From the NCBI GenBank assembly GCA_902575815.1, contig CACGTA010000003.1:1-64000 (forward strand): a stretch of DNA of 64,000 bases, read 5' to 3'. A program made the translations under genes and the position numbers. Below, one piece after another: positions 19,769 through 29,272 of this stretch (position 1 is the stretch's first letter; each line of letters opens with the position of its first letter). The notes beneath the pieces were generated by a model. It had not been told where the DNA came from. It worked only from the letters and a program-made list of their open reading frames with translations, and ran no database searches. The DNA comes from an uncultured Alphaproteobacteria bacterium (GTDB lineage Bacteria > Pseudomonadota > Alphaproteobacteria > HIMB59 > GCA-002718135).

Positions 19769-20362
19769 TTGGAAAATATATATTTATATTACAGCTCTGT
19801 GATTAATGAAAGAGCTAAAGCTATTCTAGAATTTTGTTTTATTAAAACTAAGCTTGAACAGTGGTTTAAAAAAGATGATGAATTTGATAATATTTTAAAA
19901 AGTACTTTTATGGATGACTACATTAAAGCTGTTAATAGTGAATATGATAATTGGAAAAATAAAGCTGAAGAATGTGTAGCTTTGATTATATTACTTGATC
20001 AACTATCAAGAAATTTTTTTAGAAATAATTCAAAAGCTTATGATCAGGATACTAAGTGTGTTTTAATTGTTAAAGAAGCAATAAGTAAAAAATATTTAGA
20101 TTGTCTAGATAATGAAAAAATACATTTTTTATTACTACCGTTAATTCATAGTGAAGATATCTCCGATCATGAACTTGGTCATAAATTAGTCAATCAATAT
20201 TTAAATAATCATACAGAATATACAAACATTAAAAAGGCGTGGGGTGATCATAGTGTGGCAATTAAAAGGTTTGGAAGGTACCCGCATAGAAATAAAATAC
20301 TAAATAGGCAGTCAACAAATGAAGAAGAGTTATTTTTGACACAACCAAATAGTTCTTGGTAA
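19769..20362 (+). CDS. DUF924 family protein
   Basis: The 197-residue helical protein matches DUF924: 'ILLDQLSRNFFRNNSKAYDQD', 'FLLLPLIHSED', then 'HSVAIKRFGRYPHRNKILNR' and 'STNEEELFL'. Related proteins look like TPR-type helical bundles of unknown function. The start is uncertain: TTG at 19769 touches the start of the divergent glycosylase, while an in-frame GTG at 19799 gives a protein 10 residues shorter, still in front of the first helix. Neither has a Shine-Dalgarno site. The promoter must lie inside the glycosylase gene. Confidence 0.8.
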   Translation: MENIYLYYSSVINERAKAILEFCFIKTKLEQWFKKDDEFDNILKSTFMDDYIKAVNSEYDNWKNKAEECVALIILLDQLSRNFFRNNSKAYDQDTKCVLIVKEAISKKYLDCLDNEKIHFLLLPLIHSEDISDHELGHKLVNQYLNNHTEYTNIKKAWGDHSVAIKRFGRYPHRNKILNRQSTNEEELFLTQPNSSW

Positions 20363-20379
20363 AAACAAATATTACAATA

Positions 20380-20454
20380 GGTCTCGTGGTGAAATGGATA
20401 TCACACGTGTCTTCGGAACATGGATTTGGGGTTCGAGTCCCTACGAGACCGCCA
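20380..20454 (+). tRNA. tRNA-Arg (anticodon TCG)
   Basis: The acceptor stem GGTCTCG pairs with CGAGACC, followed by discriminator G and an encoded CCA. The D-arm region GTGGTGAAATGGATATCAC, the anticodon stem CGTGT/ACATG with a seven-base loop CTTCGGA (anticodon TCG, reading CGA and related Arg codons) and the T-arm GGGGTTCGAGTCCC are all visible. It lies 17 bp after the DUF924 stop and one base before the end of asd on the other strand. Confidence 0.95.
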
Positions 20455-20455
20455 A

Positions 20456-21499
20456 TTAAATAGTTATTTTTTCTGAGTACTTTGAAATTACTAACTCAGC
20501 AATTTGAACAGCATTAAGTGCAGCTCCTTTGCGCAAATTATCTGAGACTACCCATAAGTTCAAACCATTATCAATTGATTGGTCATTTCTAATTCTACTA
20601 ATATAAACTTTATCATCTCCTGCAATTTCAACAGGAGTCACATAACCTTCATCTTTTCGATAATCAATTACTGAAATTCCTTCAGAGTTAGATAATATTT
20701 CGTTAGCTTCTTTTTCATCTAATGGCGAGTCAAACTCTAAATTTATAGCTTCTGAATGACCAATAAAAACAGCTGTTCTAACACAAGTTGCTGAAACATT
20801 AATTCCCTCGTCTAGAATTTTTTTAGTTTCATCAATCATTTTTTGCTCTTCTTCTGTATTACCATTTTCTAAAAAAGCTCCAATGTGTGGAATGGCGTTA
20901 AAAGCAATTTGTTTTGTAAACTTTTCTTTTTTTAATTCTTGGTTTGCATAAACATTTTGAGTCTGATTAAATAATTCATCCATACCTGTTTTACCTGCTC
21001 CAGAAACAGCTTGGTATGTTGATACAACAATTCTGTTTATAATTGCTTTTTCATGAAGTGGTTTTAATGCAACAACCATTTGTATAGTTGAACAGTTAGG
21101 ATTTGAAATAATATTAGTTCTGTTTTCATCATCAAAAAATTCATCAAGTGCATTAGCGTTTACTTCAGGCACGATTAAAGGAATATTTTGTTGCATTCGA
21201 AAATGAGAGGTATTGTCTATAACAATACATCCTACTTTAGCTGCTTTTGGTGCATATTCTGCAGAAATTTTCCCTCCAGGTGAAAATAAACCAATGTGAG
21301 CTTTTGAAAAATCAAATTCTGATAAGTCTTCTACAATAATTTCTTTATCTTTAAACTCTACTTTTTTGCCTTTTGATTTTGATGATGCGAGTAAATATAA
21401 ATTGTCTATTGGAAAATCCCTTTGCTCCAATATTTGAACTATTTCTGTTCCTACCGCACCTGTTGCTCCTGCTACTGCTATATTGTATTTTTGAGTCAT
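20456..21499 (-). CDS. asd: Aspartate-semialdehyde dehydrogenase
   Basis: It reduces aspartyl phosphate to aspartate semialdehyde with NADPH, the branch point to lysine/diaminopimelate, threonine and methionine. The 347 residues include the NADP-binding GATGAVG (11-17), the active-site Cys136 in 'SNPNCSTIQ', 'YQAVSGAGKTG' and 'RTAVFIGHSEAI' (acid-base His). It follows leuB with no gap and is the last gene of the leu-linked run. Confidence 0.95.
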   Translation of the reverse strand: MTQKYNIAVAGATGAVGTEIVQILEQRDFPIDNLYLLASSKSKGKKVEFKDKEIIVEDLSEFDFSKAHIGLFSPGGKISAEYAPKAAKVGCIVIDNTSHFRMQQNIPLIVPEVNANALDEFFDDENRTNIISNPNCSTIQMVVALKPLHEKAIINRIVVSTYQAVSGAGKTGMDELFNQTQNVYANQELKKEKFTKQIAFNAIPHIGAFLENGNTEEEQKMIDETKKILDEGINVSATCVRTAVFIGHSEAINLEFDSPLDEKEANEILSNSEGISVIDYRKDEGYVTPVEIAGDDKVYISRIRNDQSIDNGLNLWVVSDNLRKGAALNAVQIAELVISKYSEKITI

Positions 21500-22612
21500 T
21501 TAATTTCCAGATAGAATTTTTAATTCTTCAATAAGAGCATTGCCCATTTCTTGAGTTGAGATAATTTTTTCTGCTCCATCTTTTATATCAGCTGTTCTTA
21601 AACCTTTTAGTAATACATTCTGTACTGCTTTCTCAATCATTTGACTATCTTCTTGCATATCAAAACTATATTTCAGCATCATAGCAAAGCTCATGATCAT
21701 TGCTAAAGGATTTGCCTTAGATTGACCAGCTATATCTGGTGCGCTACCATGAACGGGCTCATACATTGCTGCTCTAGTTCCATTTTCTTTAACTGGTCCA
21801 AGAGCTGCTGAAGGAAGCATACCTAAAGATCCTGTTAGCATAGCAGCAGTATCACTTAAAAGATCACCAAATAAATTATCTGTAAGTATGACATCAAATT
21901 GTTTTGGATAACGAACTAACTGCATTGCACAATTATCTGCAAGCATATGTTCTAAATTAACATCAGGATATTCCTCTTTATGTAAATCTGTTACTGTTTG
22001 TTTCCAAAATAAACCTGTTTCCATTACATTTGATTTTTCTACTGATGTAACTTTATTATTACGCAACTTTGCTAAATCAAATGCTACTCGTGAAACTCTA
22101 TTAACTTCTGATGTAGTGTACAGTTGTGTATCAATTGCCTTACTTTCAGTCTCACTAATTTTTGATATGCCTCTTGGTTGTCCAAAATATACACCACTAG
22201 TTAATTCTCTTATTATCAAAATATCTAATCCTTTAACAAGATCAGATTTTAAAGATGATGAATCTGAAAGAGCATCTAAAACAACAGCTGGTCTTAGATT
22301 TGCAAAAAGATCTAGGTCTTTTCTTAATCTTAATAAGGCTGCTTCAGGTCTTTTATCTCTTTCTACATTATCCCATTTAGCGCCTCCTACCGCACCAAAT
22401 AATACTGCGTCACAATCCATAGCTACTTGCATTGTTTCATCACTTATAGAATTACCTTCTTTATCGTATGCCGTACCCCCAACTAATCTTTCAGAAATAT
22501 CAAAAGATAAAGATTTAGTTTTTTCCATCCAATCAATTATTTTTAATACCTCAGCCATAACTTCATTTCCAATTCCATCACCAGGTAAAATTAAAATTTT
22601 TTTATTACTCAT
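21500..22612 (-). CDS. leuB: 3-isopropylmalate dehydrogenase
   Basis: Third step of leucine biosynthesis: NAD-dependent oxidation and decarboxylation of 3-isopropylmalate. The 370 residues show '[12 protein letters not shown]', 'AVGGAKWD', '[13 protein letters not shown]' (substrate Arg residues), '[14 protein letters not shown]', the catalytic Lys region '[13 protein letters not shown]', '[25 protein letters not shown]' with the metal-binding Asp residues, and '[12 protein letters not shown]'. These distinguish it from isocitrate dehydrogenase. It lies 6 bp after leuD and abuts asd. Confidence 0.96.
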   Translation of the reverse strand: MSNKKILILPGDGIGNEVMAEVLKIIDWMEKTKSLSFDISERLVGGTAYDKEGNSISDETMQVAMDCDAVLFGAVGGAKWDNVERDKRPEAALLRLRKDLDLFANLRPAVVLDALSDSSSLKSDLVKGLDILIIRELTSGVYFGQPRGISKISETESKAIDTQLYTTSEVNRVSRVAFDLAKLRNNKVTSVEKSNVMETGLFWKQTVTDLHKEEYPDVNLEHMLADNCAMQLVRYPKQFDVILTDNLFGDLLSDTAAMLTGSLGMLPSAALGPVKENGTRAAMYEPVHGSAPDIAGQSKANPLAMIMSFAMMLKYSFDMQEDSQMIEKAVQNVLLKGLRTADIKDGAEKIISTQEMGNALIEELKILSGN

Positions 22613-22618
22613 TTTTGA

Positions 22619-23221
22619 CTACACTATCCAAGGTTGAATAATGTGTATTTTTTCTTCGTGAACATCAATTTTTTTATTTTTTTGGAGTGTTAAACCAATA
22701 TCATCCAAACCCTCTAGCAAACATTTTTTTCGAAATGCATCAATTTCAAATTTTATTATTTTATCATTTTGATAAGTAATTTTTTGATTTTCTAAATCAA
22801 CAGAAATATCATTTTTATTTTCTGCTTCGTTCATTAATATATCTACTTTTTGTTGATCTAACTTAATTGGAAGAATTCCATTTTTAAAACAATTATTATA
22901 GAAAATATCTGCGAAGCTTGGAGCAATTATTGACTTAAAACCAAAATCTAAAAGTGACCATGGTGCATGCTCTCTACTTGATCCACAACCAAAATTTGCC
23001 CCAGCAATTAAAATTGTTGAAGTTTTATAAGGGTCCCAGTTAAGAACAAAATCATTCTTTATGTTACCTTGAATATCGTATCTTAATTCATGAAATAAGT
23101 TTTTTCCTAAACCAGATCTCTTTATTGTTTTCAAAAATTGTTTTGGAATAATCATATCGGTATCGACATTAATCATTGGTAATGGTGCAGGGATACCAAT
23201 TATTGTTTTAAATGATTCCAT
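22619..23221 (-). CDS. leuD: 3-isopropylmalate dehydratase small subunit
   Basis: With LeuC it isomerises 2- to 3-isopropylmalate. The 200-residue swivelling domain carries 'NVDTDMIIPKQFLKTI', the substrate loop 'GANFGCGSSREHAPW', and 'FKSIIAPSFADIFYNNCFKNGILPI'. The length and the adjoining leuC (no gap) assign it to LeuD rather than to the C-terminal domain of an aconitase. Confidence 0.96.
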   Translation of the reverse strand: MESFKTIIGIPAPLPMINVDTDMIIPKQFLKTIKRSGLGKNLFHELRYDIQGNIKNDFVLNWDPYKTSTILIAGANFGCGSSREHAPWSLLDFGFKSIIAPSFADIFYNNCFKNGILPIKLDQQKVDILMNEAENKNDISVDLENQKITYQNDKIIKFEIDAFRKKCLLEGLDDIGLTLQKNKKIDVHEEKIHIIQPWIV

Positions 23222-24625
23222 TTATAAATCCTCTGCTGTTGCAAAAGAACCTTTGATTGCAGAAGCAGCAGCTATTGCAGGACTAACAAGATGTGTTCTA
23301 CCTTCTCTACCTTGTCTACCTTCAAAATTTCTATTTGATGTTGATGCACATCTTTCTTGCGGTTTTAATTGATCTGGATTCATAGCTAAACACATGGAGC
23401 AACCTGGCTCTCTCCAATCAAATCCTGCTTCAATAAAAATTTTATCTAAACCTTCTTCTTCAGCTTGTTTTTTAACTAGACCTGAACCAGGAACGATCAT
23501 TGAGTCTACAGAAACTTTTTTGCCCTCTACAACTTTGGCAACTTCTCTTAAATCCTCAATTCTTCCATTAGTGCAAGAGCCAATAAATACTTTATCAATT
23601 TTAATTTTTTGTATTTCTTGTTTGGGTTCTAAACCCATATATTCAAGAGAACGCTCCATAGCCTTCTTTCTGTTTGGATTACTCTCTTCTTGAGGATTTG
23701 GTACTATACCATTTATAGCAACAACGTCTTGTGGGCTTGTGCCCCAAGTAATTTGTGGTGAAATATCTTCAGCATAAATTAAAATTTCTTCATCATATTT
23801 TGCACCATCATCAGAAGGAAGAGATTTCCAAAATTCTACCGCTTTGTCCCAATTATCTCCTGATGGAGCATACGGTCTACCTTTAATATATTCAAAAGTT
23901 TTTTCGTCAGGAGCGATTAAACCAGCTCTAGCACCTGCTTCAATACTCATATTACAGATTGTCATTCTTCCTTCCATAGAAAGAGAGGAAATTGCATTAC
24001 CAGCATATTCAATAACATAACCAGTTCCACCAGCTGTTCCTATTTTTCCTATTATATGAAGAATAATATCTTTTGCTGTAACACCTAAGTTTAATTTACC
24101 TTCAACAGAAATTCGCATATTCTTTGCAGGTTTTTGAATCAAGGTCTGAGTAGCTAATACATGTTCAACTTCACTTGTGCCGATACCAAAAGCTAGGGCA
24201 CCAAATGCTCCGTGTGTTGCTGTATGACTATCACCACAAACTATTGTCATACCTGGCTGAGTTATACCTTGTTCTGGTCCAACTATATGAACTATACCTT
24301 GTCTGCTATCTAATAATGGAAAAAGTGTAACATCAAAATCTTTGCAATTTTTTTCTAGTGTTTCAACCTGAATTCTACTTTCTTTATTTTCTATACCTTT
24401 AGATCTATCTGAAGTTGGAACATTATGATCAGCTACAGCAAAAGTACTTTGAGGCCTTCTAACTTTACGGTTATTATTTCTCAAACCTTCAAATGCTTGA
24501 GGGCTTGTAACTTCATGAACAAGGTGTCTATCAATATATATAAGACAAGTTCCATCTTCTTGTCTATCAACAAGATGATGTTCCCAAATTTTATCAAAAA
24601 GAGTTTTAGGATTATTTATTTTCAT
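23222..24625 (-). CDS. leuC: 3-isopropylmalate dehydratase large subunit
   Basis: LeuC holds the [4Fe-4S] cluster of isopropylmalate isomerase. Motifs in 467 residues include '[13 protein letters not shown]', '[10 protein letters not shown]', '[19 protein letters not shown]', '[17 protein letters not shown]' with the first cluster Cys, and '[11 protein letters not shown]' with the other two. The start overlaps the last 14 bases of rplS, linking leucine synthesis to the ribosomal/trmD operon. Confidence 0.96.
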   Translation of the reverse strand: MKINNPKTLFDKIWEHHLVDRQEDGTCLIYIDRHLVHEVTSPQAFEGLRNNNRKVRRPQSTFAVADHNVPTSDRSKGIENKESRIQVETLEKNCKDFDVTLFPLLDSRQGIVHIVGPEQGITQPGMTIVCGDSHTATHGAFGALAFGIGTSEVEHVLATQTLIQKPAKNMRISVEGKLNLGVTAKDIILHIIGKIGTAGGTGYVIEYAGNAISSLSMEGRMTICNMSIEAGARAGLIAPDEKTFEYIKGRPYAPSGDNWDKAVEFWKSLPSDDGAKYDEEILIYAEDISPQITWGTSPQDVVAINGIVPNPQEESNPNRKKAMERSLEYMGLEPKQEIQKIKIDKVFIGSCTNGRIEDLREVAKVVEGKKVSVDSMIVPGSGLVKKQAEEEGLDKIFIEAGFDWREPGCSMCLAMNPDQLKPQERCASTSNRNFEGRQGREGRTHLVSPAIAAASAIKGSFATAEDL

Positions 24626-25217
24626 CCGATTTATTTTCGGCTGCTTTTTCCTCTTCTTTACTAGATTCCTCTGCAGCTTCTGCTTTAGATTCTTCTGCTG
24701 GTTTGGCTTCTGCTTCTTCTGCTTTTATCTCTGCTTGTTTTGCTTCTACCTCTTCAGCTTTTGGTTCCTCTGCAGCATTTGTATCTGTATCTGCAGTTTT
24801 TGTTTCTTCTACCGGAGGAGCCTCCTCTATATATTCATATTGATCAGCTTCGTCGCCCCTATCTTTATCTGCGATCCTTGCTTTCTTTCCAGATAAATCT
24901 CTTAGATAATATAGCTTAGCTCTTCTTACATCACCTTTTCTAACAACTTCAATTTTTTCTACTAGTGGACTGAATAAAGGGAATACTCTTTCAACACCCT
25001 CTCCATGAGATATTTTTCTCACAGTAAAGTTAGAGTTTACTGAATTATTTTTTCTTGCAATACAAATACCTTCAAATGCTTGAAGTCTCGACTTACTTCC
25101 CTCTGTAATTCTTACAGTAACTTTTAGAGTATCACCTGGACGAAAAGCAGGAACTCTTTTTTTTGAAGTTAACTTTTCAATTTGTTGTTTTTCAAATGTC
25201 TCTAATAAATTACTCAT
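24612..25217 (-). CDS. rplS: Ribosomal protein L19 with long acidic C-terminal tail
   Basis: L19 lies at the subunit interface of the 50S ribosome. The core (1 to about 120) has '[32 protein letters not shown]', '[18 protein letters not shown]' and '[18 protein letters not shown]'. Bacterial L19 usually ends there; this one adds about 80 residues of Glu/Ala/Lys low complexity with repeated 'AEE(P/S)KAE' units. S16 in the same operon has a similar tail. The gene follows trmD by 1 bp. Confidence 0.95.
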   Translation of the reverse strand: MSNLLETFEKQQIEKLTSKKRVPAFRPGDTLKVTVRITEGSKSRLQAFEGICIARKNNSVNSNFTVRKISHGEGVERVFPLFSPLVEKIEVVRKGDVRRAKLYYLRDLSGKKARIADKDRGDEADQYEYIEEAPPVEETKTADTDTNAAEEPKAEEVEAKQAEIKAEEAEAKPAEESKAEAAEESSKEEEKAAENKSDENK

Positions 25218-25218
25218 T

Positions 25219-25917
25219 TTATATTTCCTTTTTAAAAAGATCTGGTCTTAATTCTTTAGTTTTTTCAACCGATTTTTCTTTTCTCCATTTATCAATTTTT
25301 TCATGATGACCTGATGTTAAAACATCTGGAACTTCATGTTTATTTCCCTGAATATCTTCCCAGGTTTGTGGTCTGGTATAATGAGGATATTCAAGCAGAT
25401 TATTAGAAAAAGATTCTTCTAATAAACTTTGTGGCTGCCCTAATACTCCAGGAATGAGACGAATACAACCTTCAACTAACACCTGGGCAGCAATCTCACC
25501 ACCAGAAAGGACGTAATCACCGATACTTATTTCCTGAAAATCAAGAATTTCTATAGCTCTTTGGTCGACCCCTTCAAATCTACCGCATAAAATAAGCATT
25601 TCATCATGTTTTGATAAATTATTAAGTTTGGCTTGAGATAATTTCTGACCTGACGGTGTTAGAAAAATTTTACAGTAATTATCAGTTTTGAAAGTGATTG
25701 AATTTAATGCTTTTTCTATCACATCTGGACGAATAACCATTCCGGGGCCTCCCCCAAAAGGTTCACCATCAACACTTCCTCTTTTGTCAATTCCAAAATT
25801 ATGTAGATTGACTATCTCAAGAGAAAATTTTTTATTGTTTAATGCATTTCCGATCACAGAATATCCTAATGAACCAGGGAACATTTCAGGATAACAGGTT
25901 AAAATGACTACTCTCAT
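25219..25917 (-). CDS. trmD: tRNA (guanine-N1)-methyltransferase
   Basis: TrmD makes m1G37 in tRNAs, which prevents frameshifting. The SPOUT-fold protein starts '[21 protein letters not shown]' and carries '[17 protein letters not shown]' and the AdoMet trefoil knot '[14 protein letters not shown]...[19 protein letters not shown]', then 'IPGVLGQ'. I chose the ATG at 25917 (232 residues) because it fits the family N-terminus and lies one base after the rimM stop; an in-frame ATT three codons upstream overlaps rimM and is unlikely. Confidence 0.95.
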   Translation of the reverse strand: MRVVILTCYPEMFPGSLGYSVIGNALNNKKFSLEIVNLHNFGIDKRGSVDGEPFGGGPGMVIRPDVIEKALNSITFKTDNYCKIFLTPSGQKLSQAKLNNLSKHDEMLILCGRFEGVDQRAIEILDFQEISIGDYVLSGGEIAAQVLVEGCIRLIPGVLGQPQSLLEESFSNNLLEYPHYTRPQTWEDIQGNKHEVPDVLTSGHHEKIDKWRKEKSVEKTKELRPDLFKKEI

Positions 25918-25918
25918 T

Positions 25919-26425
25919 TTAATCAAGAATACCAGGTATTGGATCAGCTATAATTTCTTTTTTATTAATATTAACTGATAAAATATTTGTTTTATCAAAA
26001 GGTATAAGAATAAGTTTGGTATTATATTTGACTTCTAATAAATCACCTGCACCAAAATTTTGAACACTTAAAACTTTTCCAATACTAGTATTGTCTTTCA
26101 AGAAAATCATGCATTCGATTAGATCGTTAATGTAAAACTCATTATCTTTTGTTTTTGGAAAAAATTTCTTATTTGAAAAAATTTTTTGACCTTTAAGCTC
26201 TAAAACATCTTCTCTAGAAAAGTATTTTTCAACTTGAACAACACACTTATTATTTTTGAATAAAATATTTTTAAAATTCCAAGCAACTGAACCATCAAAA
26301 TTATAATAGTTTTTTAAATTTTTAAAAACTTCAAAAGAGGTAGTCATCATATTAACTTTTATTTCACCTTTTAATCCTAAAGGAGATCCAAACTGACCAA
26401 CAAGAATAATATCTTTATTACTCAA
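25919..26425 (-). CDS. rimM: 16S rRNA processing protein RimM
   Basis: RimM helps mature the 30S head domain and binds S19. The 168-residue protein has the N-terminal barrel 'VGQFGSPLGLKGEIKVNM', 'REDVLELKGQKIFSNK' and the PRC-barrel segment 'GKVLSVQNFGAGDLLEVK' ending 'ADPIPGILD'. The position between rpsP and trmD is the conserved bacterial order. Confidence 0.94.
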   Translation of the reverse strand: MSNKDIILVGQFGSPLGLKGEIKVNMMTTSFEVFKNLKNYYNFDGSVAWNFKNILFKNNKCVVQVEKYFSREDVLELKGQKIFSNKKFFPKTKDNEFYINDLIECMIFLKDNTSIGKVLSVQNFGAGDLLEVKYNTKLILIPFDKTNILSVNINKKEIIADPIPGILD

Positions 26426-26439
26426 AGCAAAAATTGATT

Positions 26440-26877
26440 TTATTCTTTTTTAGCTTTTGGTTCTTCAGCAGGTTGCGCATCTTCGGCTGGCTTAGCTTCT
26501 GCTTCTTCTGCTTTTGGTTCTTCAGCAGGTTGCGCAGCTTCTTCTTTTTCTTTAGCAGCAGCTAAACGTTCCTGTGCTTTTTTCTTAGGTAGATGTTTTT
26601 TTGTTTTTTCAGTAATAACTGGTTTTTCTATCACACCAAGATTACTAAGAAAAATAGAAATTCTATCTGATGGTTTTGCTCCTTTTGCAATCCATTCCTT
26701 AGCTTTGTCTAAATCCATTTTAACTCTATCAGCACTATCCTTTGGAAGCATTGGGTTATAAGTTCCAATTTGATCTATAAATTTTCCATCTCTAGCTCTT
26801 CTAGAATCAGCAACTACTATTCTATAAAATGGTCTTTTCTTTGCGCCACCTCTTGATAATCTTATTCTTACTGGCAT
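26440..26877 (-). CDS. rpsP: Ribosomal protein S16 with Ala/Glu/Lys-rich tail
   Basis: A 30S assembly protein. The core (1 to about 85) shows '[31 protein letters not shown]' features and '[12 protein letters not shown]'. The remaining 60 residues form a low-complexity extension with '[18 protein letters not shown]' type repeats, longer than usual. At DNA level a 27-bp segment (26453-26479) recurs without change at 26510-26536, in frame, 57 bp apart. ffh lies upstream by 12 bp. Confidence 0.95.
   Translation of the reverse strand: MPVRIRLSRGGAKKRPFYRIVVADSRRARDGKFIDQIGTYNPMLPKDSADRVKMDLDKAKEWIAKGAKPSDRISIFLSNLGVIEKPVITEKTKKHLPKKKAQERLAAAKEKEEAAQPAEEPKAEEAEAKPAEDAQPAEEPKAKKE
26453..26536 (-). 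repeat. 27-bp perfect direct repeat inside the rpsP tail
   Basis: Bases 26453-26479 and 26510-26536 are identical and 57 bp (19 codons) apart, so the repeat keeps frame. Both encode an 'AQPAEEPKA' unit. This looks like a slippage or unequal-crossover duplication in low-complexity sequence. Confidence 0.9.
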
Positions 26878-26889
26878 TTTATTTCCTTT

Positions 26890-28254
26890 CTAATTTATGT
26901 TTGGAGGAAGATTTCCTTGTAATTTTTGCATTAAATCACTGGGAATTCCTCCTTTGCCCATTGATTTCATTCTCTTCATCATTTTTTGTGATTGGAGAAA
27001 CTGTTTTAATAATCTGTTAACGTCTTGAACTTTTGTTCCAGATCCTTTTGAAATTCTAATTTTACGTGAAGCCTTTATAATATCTGGATCAGCCCTTTCT
27101 TTTTTTGTCATTGAACTGATTATAGCTATTTGTTTATCAATCATTGAATTAGAAATTTTATTTTCTGCCATTAACTTCTGTGCCTTTGAAACACCTGGCA
27201 TCATAGAAAGTAAACCAGAGACTCCACCCATTTTACCCATTTGCTTTAATTGATTGGCAAAATCTTCAAGATCAAATTTTCCTTTAGCGATCTTTTTAGC
27301 CATATCTTCCATCTCTTCTTTATCAATATTTTCAGCAGCTTTTTCGACAAGAGATACAATATCTCCCATACCTAAAATTCTTTGTGCAATTCTTTCAGGG
27401 TGAAAGGGTTCAAAATTTTCTACTTTTTCACCTAGTCCTATAAATTTTATAGGAGAGTTTGTTATTGATTTAATTGATAGTGCTGCACCACCTCTGCTAT
27501 CACCATCTATTCGAGTTAAAATTGATCCAGTAATATTTATTGCATCACTAAAACTTTTAGCTACATTTGCAGCATCTTGCCCTGTTAGAGCATCTGCTAC
27601 TAATAATGTTTCGTCAGGTTTAAACTTATTTTCAATTTCTATTAATTCACTCATTAACTTTTTATCTACAACTTGTCGTCCAGCAGTATCTAAAATAAGA
27701 ATATCAAATAAATTTTTTTGAGCATAATCTATGGAGTCATCAACAATCTTACTGGCTGATGATAGATTGTGCTTAAAGAAATCTGAGCCAGTTTCTTCAG
27801 CTAATACTTTTAATTGTTCTTGTGCTGCTGGTCGATAAATGTCTGCCGATGCTAATAAAATTTTTTTCTTTGAAGACTTCTTTAACAAATAGGAAAGTTT
27901 GGCAATTGAAGTTGTTTTCCCAGATCCCTGTAATCCACAAAACAATATTTTAGTTAATTGAGAAGAAGATAAATTTAGAGATTTATTTTCTGATCCAAGA
28001 ATTTTTACAAGCTCATCTTGCACAAGCTTTATGATCATTTGATCTGGCTTAACAGATTTGAGAATTTCTTTTCCTAAAATGTTTGACTTGATGGAATTTA
28101 TAAATTCTTTTACTACAACTAAAGAAACATCTGCCTCTAAAAGAGCAATTCTAATTTCACGTAAAGTAACTTCAAGATCTGTTTCTGATATAACAGCCTT
28201 ACCCCGAATACTTTGAACAATTTTTTCAAATTTTGTGTTCAGTGTATCAAACAT
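26890..28254 (-). CDS. ffh: Signal recognition particle protein Ffh
   Basis: The GTPase of SRP, which targets nascent membrane proteins to FtsY. The N domain (1-85) is followed by the G domain with G1 'GLQGSGKTTSIAKLSYLL', 'ADIYRPAAQEQL', 'LILDTAGRQ' and 'TRIDGDSRGGAALSI'. The Met-rich M domain lies at about 325-454 ('KMGGVSGLLSMMPG', 'SQKMMKRMKSMGKGGIP'). Length 454 is typical. Its receptor gene ftsY lies 2.3 kb away on the other strand. The leader carries a stable hairpin (28275-28303). Confidence 0.96.
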   Translation of the reverse strand: MFDTLNTKFEKIVQSIRGKAVISETDLEVTLREIRIALLEADVSLVVVKEFINSIKSNILGKEILKSVKPDQMIIKLVQDELVKILGSENKSLNLSSSQLTKILFCGLQGSGKTTSIAKLSYLLKKSSKKKILLASADIYRPAAQEQLKVLAEETGSDFFKHNLSSASKIVDDSIDYAQKNLFDILILDTAGRQVVDKKLMSELIEIENKFKPDETLLVADALTGQDAANVAKSFSDAINITGSILTRIDGDSRGGAALSIKSITNSPIKFIGLGEKVENFEPFHPERIAQRILGMGDIVSLVEKAAENIDKEEMEDMAKKIAKGKFDLEDFANQLKQMGKMGGVSGLLSMMPGVSKAQKLMAENKISNSMIDKQIAIISSMTKKERADPDIIKASRKIRISKGSGTKVQDVNRLLKQFLQSQKMMKRMKSMGKGGIPSDLMQKLQGNLPPNIN

Positions 28255-28274
28255 AAATCTCCAATAGCCTTTAA

Positions 28275-28303
28275 CTCCAGGGCACGAAACTCGTGGGCTA
28301 GAG
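28275..28303 (-). promoter_or_regulatory. Stable hairpin in the ffh leader
   Basis: On the minus strand CTCTAG pairs with CTGGAG (one U-G) and, after a short C/C mismatch, CACG pairs with CGUG around the loop AGUUU. It lies about 20 bases before the ffh ATG and is GC-richer than its surroundings. No T-run follows directly, so it is not an ordinary terminator. Role unknown; a leader control element is possible. Confidence 0.4.
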
Positions 28304-28450
28304 TACCTATCACAATTGTAACAAGCTCAATTCGTTTACAAATATAGGATTTGTTGCTGACCCTCTATTAGCTGAATAATTGAAAGTCAAGTATTCTTAA
28401 ATTTCCCATATTTACTGAGATTTATCGATAAATTAGGTTATAAAACAAAT

Positions 28451-29269
28451 ATGCAAAAAGTAGACTTTATAAAGATGCATGGACTTGGGAACGATTTTGT
28501 TATCATAGATAAAAGGTCTAACAATATCACAATTACTGAAGATATTATTAAAAGACTCAGTGACAGAAGAACTGGAGCAGGGTGTGATCAATTAATCACA
28601 ATTAATAATACAAGTAATCAAAGTGCTGATGCTGAAATTGAAATTTTTAATCCTGGTGGTGATAGAGCCGAAGCATGTGGTAATGGAACACGCTGCGTGG
28701 CAAAAATACTATTTGATGAAGATTCAAATAAAGAAATTTTAAAAATTCAATCTGATGCAGGCATATTAGAATCAAAAAAAATAGATAACAATATAAGTGT
28801 CAACATGGGTTCAATAAAAAATACTTGGGATAAAATTCCTTTGAGTAAAGAAGTCGATACAATGAATATACCAATTTCAATTGATGGATATAGTAATGGA
28901 GTTGCTGTTAATGTAGGTAATCCACATGTAGTTTTTTTTGGAAAATCGATCAAAGATACAGATCTTGAAAGTATAGGTCCTAGAATAGAAAATCATGAAC
29001 TCTTTCCAAAAAAAACTAATGTTGAAATAGTTGAAGTTATTAATTCAAATTTAATTGAAATGAGGGTTTGGGAACGTGGAGTTGGAATTACGTTAGCTTG
29101 TGGTAGTGGTGCCTGTGCCGCTGTATATGCTGCATGGAAAAAAGGATTAATTGAAAATAACGCCGAAGTGAAACTTGAAAAAGGATCACTGCACATAAAT
29201 ATAATTAATAATGAATCTATAATGACAGGGCCTGCAGAAATAAGTTATCGGGGTAGTTTAGAAATATAA
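28451..29269 (+). CDS. dapF: Diaminopimelate epimerase
   Basis: It converts LL- to meso-diaminopimelate for peptidoglycan and lysine. The 272 residues show 'FIKMHGLGNDFVIID', the first catalytic Cys76 in 'EACGNGTRC', 'VNVGNPHVV', and the second catalytic Cys217 in 'LACGSGACAA'. A TATAAA box (28439-28444) ends six bases before the ATG and there is no Shine-Dalgarno site, so the message may be leaderless. It heads a plus-strand run with mtaB, ftsY and ispZ. Confidence 0.96.
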   Translation: MQKVDFIKMHGLGNDFVIIDKRSNNITITEDIIKRLSDRRTGAGCDQLITINNTSNQSADAEIEIFNPGGDRAEACGNGTRCVAKILFDEDSNKEILKIQSDAGILESKKIDNNISVNMGSIKNTWDKIPLSKEVDTMNIPISIDGYSNGVAVNVGNPHVVFFGKSIKDTDLESIGPRIENHELFPKKTNVEIVEVINSNLIEMRVWERGVGITLACGSGACAAVYAAWKKGLIENNAEVKLEKGSLHINIINNESIMTGPAEISYRGSLEI

Positions 29270-29272
29270 TTT

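Noticed and set aside
28255..28450. The ffh-dapF gap as the SRP RNA gene
   Set aside because: No conserved SRP apical motif (GGAAG...GCA type) is present on either strand; only the leader hairpin is supported.
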